From NCBI GenBank assembly GCA_025267735.1, contig CM046304.1, forward strand, positions 3,410,001 through 3,474,000: a stretch of DNA of 64,000 nucleotides, given 5' to 3'. A program made the translations under genes and the position numbers. Every line of letters starts with the position of its first letter. Position 1 is the first letter of the stretch. Under the pieces are notes generated by a model. It saw only the letters and a program-made list of their open reading frames with translations, was not told the origin of the DNA and did no database searches. Positions 24,790-35,900 of this stretch are shown piece after piece. The DNA is from Mactra quadrangularis (lineage: Eukaryota > Mollusca > Bivalvia > Venerida > Mactridae).

Positions 24790-25144
24790 ACCTTTCCCTG
24801 ATAAAATCTGAAGCAATCAAATTAGTTAGTAGGTCCTTACAGTTGGAATCCTCAGATTTTATCATTGAATTCCTATGTTAGTATAACAAAATATTTCATC
24901 TTATATCTTTCTTGTTAATGAAGATTTTAACAGAAGCGGTGTAATTTAGATAGTTCTTTATCCTAAAAAATACTAAGCTTGAATTTCAAACAAATTAAAT
25001 GAGTTACAAAAAAGTTATGTAAGATTAATTTTGGCAAATTGACAATGAAAAGTAAGTGTAAAATCCTAAAATCTTAGTAATCCATCTAATAGAACCTACC
25101 TATTTGAAGAGTATACAAGAAGAAATAACTGACTAAAGTCCCTT
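24790..25144. mobile_element. AGTCAGTTAT MITE, copy 3 (inverted)
   Basis: Opposite orientation to copy 2; TCCTTACAGTTGGAATCCT near the left, AACTGACTAAAGTCCC at the right. Confidence 0.82.
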
Positions 25145-25191
25145 ATTGAAGATCATAGTGGTTGGTCAGCTAGTACAAAACTAGTCTAACT

Positions 25192-25284
25192 ACAGTCAAA
25201 CCTGTATATTGTGACCTTCACTCGGAGTTTGCCAAAAGTCACAATAGACAGAGGGTCCCTAAGGCAGGTTTGACTGTACATGTA
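25192..25284. mobile_element. 93-bp CAGTCAAACCTG MITE
   Basis: CAGTCAAACCTGTATA and GGCAGGTTTGACTG ends, flanked by TA; too short to code. Confidence 0.8.
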
Positions 25285-25984
25285 ATTCAAAGAAAGTCTT
25301 AGACTAGTTTTGCACAGACCATTTGATATTTCAGTAAATTAAAAACACATTGAAAGTTTCATACATAAGTAAAAACACCATTGTAGGGTAAAAATATACA
25401 ATGAAAAAGTAGATTGAGCAAACACAATGTCTGTATGTATCATCCTGAGTCAGTAAAAGAAATTATAACAGTACATTGTACTGTATTAAACACTGGGAAT
25501 AAGTGGAAATAGGTTTGATTATGTTTTTTTCCAGCAGAAAAACTTTGTTAGAATGAGATGTATAGTTCATTTTTCTCAACTGTCAAAGCATGAATAATTT
25601 CACAGTGACTTTGCGTTCTTTGTCTTATTGTCTTACGACTGTGATATTGTAATAGTGCGTACAGGTCGTATTCTAGGTCATTCGTGTTTTTGGACTTGTC
25701 CACTAGATAGGTGAATAAGCTGATCCATCAACAGCTCAATAGACTCTGGATACGAGAATGGAATGCATCCATACAAACAAATCTTTTTTCGGCTGGAAAA
25801 ACTCATAAAATCAAATTCCACAATGGATTATGCATGTATAATAAAAATAGAATCTGATTGATAAATATGAAAACATTAACAGTCAGTCAACAATAAAATT
25901 AATATCACAAATATCAATACAACATACATGTACATGAATGAGTTTTGAACCATCATACCTCATGAACCTCATAAGAAATAAATT

Positions 25985-26420
25985 TGGCAGAAACTTCATG
26001 AATTCTCACTCAACGCAATCTGATAAAAACCCGATCTAAAATTTTCCGCTCACCTACTCGCAAATTAAGATTTGGCCTTTTTCAAACGAGAGTCACGTTC
26101 AAGTGACCTTTTTCTCATCATAATATTAATGAAGAAATTGTTATGATACGTAACTTGTTAACATCGTTTACGTCATGCAATTTGAAATGAGCCGTCCAAT
26201 CACAGATGGTGAATAATACCCCTGTTAAATCAGCTTGCAAACCTTGGTCTAAAAATAGAAATTACGAAATCAAAATGTTATTAATAGTGTTTCTTCTATA
26301 TGAAAGCTACACATTGATTTGTCGACACTAAGTTCATCTCGACGTGACCTTCCACAGAGACAGTAGAGATCCTGTACGACAGCGGTCTACAGGATATCTG
26401 TTTACGGAGATAGCACTCAA
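25985..26420. mobile_element. CGCTCACCTACTCGC repeat, copy 1
   Basis: AATTTTCCGCTCACCTACTCG to CAGGATATCTGTTTACGGAG; copies at 41478-41880, inverted at 42537-42918, partial at 55030-55500. Confidence 0.75.
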
Positions 26421-27894
26421 CATTAAATTTTCTATTCAAGAGTTTCAGAGGTAGCTCATCTCACTTAGTCTGTATCTATAATACAAGTTTTCTTATGACT
26501 ACAACTTCATTAATATAACACCGACATTGAATTTTCTGTTCATGTTTTTCAGAGTAAGGTAGATATTGCCCTTCCTTAAAACAATTTAACCAACTCATCT
26601 TCATTTTTCTGTAAAATAAAACACAACCTATAAATTTTTTTATCAACCTACAAAATATAAATCATAATTAAACATAAGGGTCAAGATGATCCCTAATCCC
26701 TCACCTGAGTTCAAAATGAGTGAAAACTTGAAACATGAGAACAAAAAGAGTCCTTTATCCCTTACATATGTATCTGACCCCAGAGGCATGCTTTGAACAA
26801 TCATTGTAGAGAAACTTAAAGTGATGCTAAAGGCCAAATATGGAAGCTATGGGCCTAAGAGTTTTAAAGTAGAATAAGATTTTATCCTTATAAAACTACT
26901 TATAACTTGTGATCCCTGGGGAAAGGTCAATTTCATCAAAGGAATAACTTGAATAATCTTTGTAGATGACTTTAAGGTGAAACCACATGCCAAATATGAA
27001 ACCTACATGCCTAATAGTTCTTTAAAATTCTTTTAAGATGAATGCAGGCATGACACACTCACACATGGATGCAGCATGGACAAGCAACAATAGCTTACTG
27101 TGAGTGCATTGTGCTCAGGTGAACTAAAAACTAGAACTGCCACCAGTGGCGAAAATACCCCCGCAACAGCAACATTTCAAGATAAAAGCAAGTCAACATT
27201 GTGGAAGTCCAAAAGGGTAAATGTTGTAAGAAGCATAAAAACCAAGAAAAGAATAGGATGCAAAAATCAAATCGGAAATAAACAGCAAATTACAGTGTAA
27301 TTCACTATAGATTTATGAAAAAGCAAAATGAACAGAGTTGTCATATGTCAAATGATTTTTTACATGAAAATGAACACCATTTGGTCATTATGAATGTAAA
27401 GTGGGACAACAGACAAAGAGTGATCACATTTAAACTCATCATGTGTATGTTGTAACCAGAAGAGCAAAATGTAGAATGTGTTTGTAATTTTTGATAAATA
27501 AGTAAAAAATAAGGCAATTGCAAAAATGCACAATTTAAATCAAACAATTAGTATTTACAATATCTTGTATCAAGAATTTCACAAATACCCCATAAGAAAG
27601 CTTAAATTACCGATCATTATTTTCACAGAAGTAAAGTTAAAATAATATCTAAAATCTCATGTAGCTATAACGCCAATCAGCCATTATGAATTTGATAAAA
27701 TATCAATACATCAAAAAAAAAAGTTCAACAATAAGAATTTGATAAAAATAGCAGTACATAATAGACTTCAGCAAGTCAAAATGGCAAACAATGTGGAATA
27801 ATGCCATATTTAATAAGTTACATGACATAAAGCCATAAACCCTTGATTCATCTTCGTCAATAATTTTTGCTAATCAATGAGATAAATAGTTACT

Positions 27895-28167
27895 ATGAGA
27901 TGTAGAATTGGTCATACTATATTAACACATTCATACCTTCTCAAAAGAAAGAAAGCACCTAAATGTATATCATGTGACGAGCATTTCAATGTCAAATACG
28001 TTCTCCTTGACTGCAAGGATCTTAAATACATCCGTGACAAACATTTTAAAGTTAACTCACTTAAAGAACTTTTTGAGTCTGTACCATCATATGCGATACT
28101 TAACTTTTTGAAGGAAATAAATGTATATAATAAGATACAGAGCTTTACATCATCAATATTGATTTAA
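27895..28167 (+). pseudogene. Non-LTR retrotransposon, C-terminal end of the polyprotein
   Basis: MRCRIGHTILTHSYLL, then C-I-S-C and LLDC, then LKELFESVPSYAILNFLKE before the stop: the usual C-terminal tail after reverse transcriptase/RNase H in RTE/Jockey-type non-LTR elements. The upstream part is missing (5' truncation), so this is a dead copy. Confidence 0.8.
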
Positions 28168-28395
28168 TAAATAGTATCATTGATTGCTTTCGACGCGATA
28201 TGACCTTTTTGTGTTGGTGCACCGTAAAACCAAAATAAAACCAAACAATACTTGACAGAAATAAATGTTTATCATAAAATATAGGACGTACAATCTTCAT
28301 TATCTATTGAAGTAATAGTATCATCAATTGTTTTCGGCGTAATATGACCTTTTTGCATTAATAAGCCGTAAAATCCAATAAATCAATCAATAAAT
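28168..28395 (+). mobile_element. Non-LTR 3' UTR, duplicated
   Basis: After the stop comes GATATGACCTTTTTGTG...CCGTAAAAC; about 140 bp later a second version appears (AATATGACCTTTTTGCA...CCGTAAAATCC) preceded by a matching GAAATAAATGTTTATCATAA, ending in AATCAATCAATAAATC. Two 3' ends in tandem. Confidence 0.7.
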
Positions 28396-29240
28396 CAATC
28401 AGACTTCAGCAAGAAGAAATTGGTGATGAAATAAGCTTACTATACTGTTATTTAAACAAAGTCAAAATGGCTGCCAGTCTGCCATAATGAATTTGTATCC
28501 TAAGTAAATCCATGTACAAGTCAACTACATCAATAAAGACTTTGGAGCGAAATTTGGATAAAATTAAGTAAAAAAACACATACATGTACTATACAGTAAT
28601 TTAAATAAAAATTCAAGATGGCTGCCAGTCAGCCATATTGAATATAAATTGATGAAGAATGGTCATCCTGATCAACTGTATTAGTGAGACCTTGTATGCA
28701 ATTTCTTTTCAAAATATGTATGGTAATAAGTCAAAATAAGACTGTATAAATTTAGAAAAAGGACGACAGCCAGTCCGCCATTTTGAATTGGAATTGAGTT
28801 AAAGTGTATGTACACATCAACTGTGAACGCCTGTGCAAAATTCTATCTAAATTAGTTGAGAAATAAGCATACAGTAATTAAACGAAATTAAAAAGAATTC
28901 AAGATGGCCGCAAGTCGGCCATTTTGAATTTGGAATTGATATAAAGTGTATGTACACATCAAATGTAAACGCCTGTGCAAAATTCTATAAAATAAAAAAA
29001 TAAAAAATCTGTTCAGAAATAAGCATGCAGTTATTAAATTAAATTAAAAAAAATCAAGATGGCCGCAAGTCGGCCATTTTGAATTGGAATTGATATAACA
29101 TGCATATAACATCAACTGTAAACGCCTGTGCAAATTCTATAAAATAAAATAAGACAAGAAAAAAATCTATTTAGAAAAAAGCATACTATACAGTTATCAA
29201 ATTAGATTTAAAATATATAACATTATTAAATATTTTAAAC
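28396..29240. repeat. Tandem block of about 170-bp AAGATGGC units
   Basis: Four or more diverged units share AAGATGGCCGCAAGTCGGCC (or the GCTGCCAGTCAGCC variant), ATTTTGAATTGG and AACGCCTGTGCAAA. The C/G palindrome GGCCGCAAGTCGGCC recurs in the last two. Confidence 0.65.
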
Positions 29241-29373
29241 AAGTGAGATATGTTTCCATAGCTACATGAGTTTTGTATACACCATTAAGTCATGGTATAT
29301 AACAGCTTCTATTAAAATACATTAAGAAATAAACATACTACAAATGTATTAATTTTTTGGGACAGACCACATA

Positions 29374-29474
29374 TCCAACCAACCAACCAACCAACCAACC
29401 AACCAACCAACCAACCAACCAACCAACCAACCAACCAACCAACCAACCAACCAACCAACCAACCAACCAACCAC
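29374..29474. repeat. (CCAA)25 microsatellite
   Basis: Uninterrupted CCAA repeats of about 100 bp, followed by a GTATACCCCCG...CGGGGGTATAATA terminus like that of the GGGGGTAT MITE family. Confidence 0.98.
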
Positions 29475-29713
29475 CAGGGTGATTCCAGTATACCCCCGAA
29501 AACTTCGTTTGCGGGGGTATAATAAGACAATATAATATTGTAATAAACAAAATTCAGCAATGTATAACCCATCTGTAGCTGGTTCCAAGCTGAAGTTTAG
29601 TTCAGGCCAGGGTCCGCACATAATGCATCCTTAAGAGCTGATGGACCCTGGTTAAGAGGTTAAGGAATAAATGTCTAACAAACATAGCAACAACAATCCA
29701 GCAGAATACAAAC

Positions 29714-29914
29714 CTAGTTTCTTGGTAGAGAAGTTAGCAATTATCTCCCTTTGTAACCTGTTTACAGCTTCCATTAAAGGTTCAAGTGAGAAAAATTCCT
29801 TAAGTATACGAGTGTGGTAACCATGGTGATTTTGTTTAACTTCATACGCTAAGGCATTTAATATTTGATTCTGTATACAGGAGACAGCCTGAGGATCAGC
29901 AAGCTCTAAACCAT
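29714..29914 (-). CDS. Nuclear receptor exon 7: LBD helices 9-11
   Basis: Acceptor ATCTCCTTTCAG, probable donor AAACTAG|GTTTGT. Encodes [11 protein letters not shown]... [17 protein letters not shown] and [18 protein letters not shown], matching helices 9, 10 and 11. If the donor is not used, the frame runs 23 more residues to a stop at 29652-29654 with a hydrophobic tail lacking an AF-2 (helix 12) motif. NR1D (Rev-erb) receptors naturally lack helix 12, so either ending is possible. Confidence 0.85.
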
Positions 29915-32900
29915 CTGAAAGGAGATCAACAACAAACACAATCAAACCACTGACAACACTGAATTTCACTGAGGACACAGTTTGTGCCAATAAAGTATAT
30001 ATAATCTGGTTTAGCTATTCTTATGATTGATAAATGTAAGGGACATTTTCCTTGAATAGTTTCTGTGTGTTGTATTTTTCTGTTTGTTTGGTTTAACGCC
30101 GTAGCAACACATTGTACAGGTCATATAACGGCAGTCAGTCAACCTACTCACTCCTCCTTGAAAGGCTAAATCTCTGGATTTAGTTGTTAACCAACTACTA
30201 AGCGCATACTTTCGTCAGTGACTGACAACTGCCCTACATAAACTAAAAATCATTGGTAGGAGGGAGAATGGCCATAGAAATAATTTCATGACCAAGCTCC
30301 ATGAAAGTATAGCCTGCACCGAAATGGAACCCACAACTCCTCGATCAGTAGATTTGTGTGCTACCAACTGAGCTAGCCAGGCAGCTTTGTATTTTTCTGT
30401 GTTTTTATATATTCCATCAAAACCCAATGTCAAACAGCACTATCAGTGCTTTGATTTTTAAAAAATGATAAATATGAATGATAAATACTTCACAAATGGA
30501 TCATACCTGTGGTTGTAAGACGTACTCCGCCCAATAAACCCATCTCTAGATCTGTAACATTTAAATCATTGAACTTTTCACCAAACTTAAATATCGTGTC
30601 AACCATTTCATCATTTAGTATTTTTCTCATAGCCTCGGCAGAGTAGATTTCACCACTAGGAAGAATCCAGTAACTTTTACCATCACGGAAATACTCGGCA
30701 TACGATAACTGAAATTATAAATAAATAGAAATGTAAGGTGGAAACCACATTAAAGCCAGATTTTCATCAAGATCTGACTATAAATGACAGAGATATCTAA
30801 CATATTAAAAACTTTAACGCAAAAATTACAAAGGGAAATAATCCATAATAAAGCCAGGTAGAGTTGTGATTACTTTCTAATTCTGTTTATCACAAGGTAT
30901 GTTATCATTGTATGTAGTTTCATTAAGGTCTGACAATAAATGGCAGAAATATATGGAAAAGAAACCCAATTGAACCCAATTGTTAACGACAACAGACGCC
31001 TGACCGCCCACCAGACCAGGTTTCGCCAAACTATAAGCCGAAATTTTTCCTTGAAAAATCCGGCTAAAAACAGTGAAGTGCTGCTATTGAGGTATACAGC
31101 CCCTAACTCCACTCACATTAAAAAAAGATTTTCTGAAAGTATGATTAAAGTTTACAAAACATGATATTATTCATTCATTACAATATGTTTATCATTTTGC
31201 ATGGATAAGTTTTATTACATTACTTGCAAATTTAAAAATATTTGACAAAAAATTTGAAATAAAATTTACCAATACCCTTCTCTATTTTAATTTATTTTAG
31301 CTTGGTTGTGAAACAAGTTCTTATAACTTATATTAATCACTTTCGAGTCCGCTTTCTGGTCCCCCAGTACTGAGCAAGAAGGATAAGTTTCTTATTCAAG
31401 GAAACAATGGGGTATGTTTTGGATGGGATTCGAACCAATGCGGAGCTGGATATCCAATGATTACCAGTCCAACGTCAAACCGCTTGGCCCTTCTAGTCCA
31501 ACGCAGTAACTGCTTGGCCACGCCCACTCTCCAATACTTATCAAAACAGAGAGTTTCCTATGTAGCCCCCGCCACACCACTACAAGTGGTGGGGATATAA
31601 TAATAACTTACAGTCCATAAATCGTAGTATGATCTTTTCAGTAATTTATCTCTATCTTCTGAACACAATGCTGAAAACCCAGGAACATGGTTACAGAAAC
31701 CTGAAAAATATAAACACAACACTGAAAACCCAGGAACATGGTTACAGAAAACTGAAAAATATAAACACAATGCTGAAAACCCTGGAACATGGTTACAGAA
31801 ACCTAAAAAATATAAACACAACACTAAAAACCCAGGTACATGGTTACAGAAACCTGAAAAATATAAACACAATGCTGAAAACCCAGGTACATGGTTACAG
31901 AAACCTGAAAAATATAAACACAATGCTGAAAACCCTGGAACATGGTTACAGAAACCTAAAAAATATAAACACAACACTAAAAACCCAGGTACATGGTTAC
32001 AGAAACCTGAAAAATATAAACACAATGCTGAAAACCAAGGAACATGGTTACAGAAACCTGAAAAATATAAACACAACGCTGAAAACCCTGGAACATGGTT
32101 ACAGAAACCTGAAAAATATAAACACAACGCTGAAAACCCTGAAACATGGTTACAGAAACCTGAAAAATATAAACACAATGCTGAAAACCCAGGTACATGG
32201 TTACAGAAACCTGAAAAATATAAACACAATGCTGAAAAACCCAGGAACATGGTTACAGAAACCTGAAAAATATAAACACAACACTGAAAACCCAGGAACA
32301 TGGTTACAGAAACCTAAAAAATATAAACACAACGCTGAAAACCCTGGAACATGGTTACAGAAACCTGAAAAATATAAACACAACGCTGAAAACCCTGGAA
32401 CATGGTTACAGAAACCTGAAAAATATAAACACAACGCTGAAAAACCCTGGAACATGGTTACAGAAACCTGAAAAAACGCTGAAAACCCTGGAACATGGTT
32501 ACAGAAACCTGAAAAATATAAACACAACACTAAAAACCCAGGTACATGGTTACAGAAACCTAAAAAAAAATAAACATATTGTCAGTAAGACAAAGGAATA
32601 TAATATTAATAACTCCTCCTAGGTACAAATGGGTACCAGCAAGTGAGGTATAATTAAGTAGTGCCAAAATGTCAGTGGCACTAAACAGAGTAAAAGACTC
32701 CTTAGGGAGATAAATGATAGATACCAAAAGCCTGTTAACCATGAGTAATAGATGAGAACAAATAGAAAATATTTGTATAATTATGCAGTAAAGATATAAG
32801 CCCAACCTGCAAGCTCAATAGGTAGCATACAATTCTATTTATTCAAGAGTTGATTCTTGGTGGGTATACGTTTGTGGAGTTAGATCAAGAAACGTTTTCT

Positions 32901-35900
32901 ACAACCATTCTCCCTCATACCACTGATTCTAAATCATATAGGGCAGTTGTCAGTCACTGAAGAAAGTATACAGCTAGTAGATGGTTAACATCAAAACCAG
33001 AGATCTAGACTTTTTAGGAACAGTGAGTAGGCTGATTGATTGCCATAGTATGACCTATACAATGTGTTGCTTCACAGTTAAACCCAACCAACCCAATGTC
33101 ATGACAAGTTGACAACATATTAAACAAATTCATAAATGTATTTTCTGTTCTGTTCAGATCAATAAAACAACATATGGACTCATAATAAACATAACAATTA
33201 ACAGACAGACAGACTTTTATCAAACAAACGACAGTTTAAAGAGCCAATCAATACCTAACACAGATATATGATAAACCTATGACATGAACAAAAACATTCC
33301 TATCACATTATCAGATGTCGTCATATAATCCTTACATTTATGAAATAAGGTTAAAAGGATATTGATAGGTCAACTGCTTCCAGCTTTCTATTTTTTCTCG
33401 AATTACTGATAAATTAGCTTAGTTAGATTAAATCAATAGATTCAACAGCTGAAAACTTTTAATATACAGGGACATGTTTCTCTCTCTGCATTCCCACTTC
33501 TGTATATATCTACTTACGACAGATAAAAATAGATATCTATATTTATATAAGAATAATTTCCAACAAATGTTGAGTACTTAACTCAGCGGGATTAATCTTT
33601 GCAACTAACTGAAAGTGGAGTAAATTTACCATCAAAACAGCAAAACCAACCACTGAACAAACACTCGGGGGGGGGGGGGCAACTATAAGGTGAAAGTCCT
33701 GTAACTGAACCACTGCTACTAGAAAGATACCAACTTTATATTCTATAAATAGAAATATACCAACCTAGTGTTCTATTAACAGAAATATACCAACCTAGTA
33801 TTCTATAAATAGAAATAAACCAACTCAAAATTCTATAAATAGAAATATACCAACCTAGTTTTCTACAAATAGAAATATACCAACCCAATATTCTATAAAT
33901 AGAAATATACCAACTCAATATTCTATAAATAGAAATATACCAACCCAGTGTTCTATAAATAGAAATATACCAACTCAATATTCTATAAATAGAAATATAC
34001 CCACCCAATATTCAATAAATAGAAATATACCAACCCAATATTCGATGAATAGAAATATACAAACCCAATATTCTATAAATAGAAATATACCAACCCAATA
34101 TTCTATGAATAGAAATATACAAACCCAATATTCTATAAATAGAAATATACCAACCCAATATTCTATAAATAGAAATATACCAACTCAATATTCTATAAAT
34201 AGAAATATACCAACCCAATATTCTATAAATAGAAAGATACCAACTTTATATTCTATAAATAGAAATATACCAACCTAATTTTCTATAAATAGAAATATAC
34301 CAACTCAATATTCTATAAATAGAAATATACAAACCCAATATTCTATAAATAGAAAGATACCAACTTTATATTCTATAAATAGAAAGATACCAACTTTATA
34401 TTCTATAAATAGAAATATACCAACCTAGTATTCTATCATTTAATCCTGGTATTCCTTCAATCAATTTACTGTAAACTTCTTTCACATCTTCATCGCTATC
34501 TGTCAATACTCTTAAATGTAACTGAAAGAATGAAAATGAAACCGTTAGAATCAAAATGTAACTGAAAGAATCAAACTGTAAATGAAAGAATCAAAATGTA
34601 AATGAAAGAATCAAAATGTAAAAGATGTAAATGAAAGAATTAAAATGTAAATGAAAGAATCAAAATGTAAATGAAAGAATCAAAATGTAAATGAAAGAAT
34701 CAAAATGTAACTTAATGATTCAAAATGTAACTTAATGATTCAAAATGTAAATGAAAAAATCAAAATGTAACTTAATGATTCAAAATGTAAATGAAAGAAT
34801 CAAAATGAAAATGAAAGAATCAAAATGTAACTTAATGATTCAAAATGTAAATGAAAAAATCAAAATGTAAATGAAAGAATCAAAATGTAACTTAATGATT
34901 CAAAATGTAAATGAAAAAATCAAAATGTAACTTAATGATTCAAAATGAAAATGAAAGAATCAAAATGAAAATGAAAGAATCAAAATGTAACTGAAAGAAT
35001 CAAAATGTAAATGAAAGAATCAAAATGTAAATAAAAGAATCAAAATGTAAAAGATGTAAATGAAAGAATTAAAATGTAAATGAAAGAATCAAAATGTAAA
35101 TGAAAGAATCAAAATGTAAATGAAAGAATCAAAATGTAACTTAATGATTCAAAATGTAACTTAATGATTCAAAATGTAAATGAAAAAATCAAAATGTAAC
35201 TTAATGATTCAAAATGTAAATGAAAGAATCAAAATGAAAATGAAAGAATCAAAATGTAACTTAATGATTAAAAATGTAAATGAAAAAATCAAAATGTAAA
35301 TGAAAGAATTAAAATGTAACTTAATGATTCAAAATGTAAATGAAAAAATCAAAATGTAACTTAATGATTCAAAATGAAAATGAAAGAATCAAAATGAAAA
35401 TGAAAGAATCAAAATGTAACTTGATGATTCAAAATGTAAATGAAAAAATCAAAATGTAACTTAATGATTCAAAATGTAAATGAAAAAATCAAAATGTAAC
35501 TTAATGATTCAAAATGAAAATGAAAGAATCAAAATGAAAATGAAAGAATCAAAATGTAAATGAAAGAATAAAAATAAAAATGAAAGAATCAAAATGTAAA
35601 TGAAAGAATCAAAATGTAAATGAAAGAATCAAAATGTAAATAAAAGAATCAAAATGTAACTTAATGATTCAAAATGTAAATGAAAGAATCAAAATGTAAA
35701 TGAAAGAATCAAAATGTAACTTAATGATTCAAAATGTAAATGAAAGAATCAAAATGTAAATGAAAGAATCAAAATGTAACTTAATGATTCAAAATGTAAA
35801 TGAAAGAATCAAAATGTAAATGAAAGAATCAAAATGTAACTTAATGATTCAAAATGTAAATGAAAGAATCAAAATGAAAATGAAAGAATCAAAATGAAAA

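Noticed and set aside
26576..26609. Possible last receptor exon reading KNEDELVKLF-stop after a good acceptor (TATTTTACAG)
   Set aside because: It needs a phase-0 upstream exon, but exon 7 ends in phase 1, where it would give a stop after two codons; the motif also has Lys where AF-2 needs Glu.
29312..29621. WLVG-repeat proteins
   Set aside because: Frames created by the (CCAA)n microsatellite.
31558..32530. Repetitive frames on both strands ([17 protein letters not shown] and [16 protein letters not shown])
   Set aside because: Products of the 51-bp array. Only the part at 31612-31670 is a real exon.
33736..34278. [10 protein letters not shown] and [10 protein letters not shown] repeat proteins
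   Set aside because: Translations of the 30-bp array; reading from exon 4 through the donor meets a stop within the next unit.
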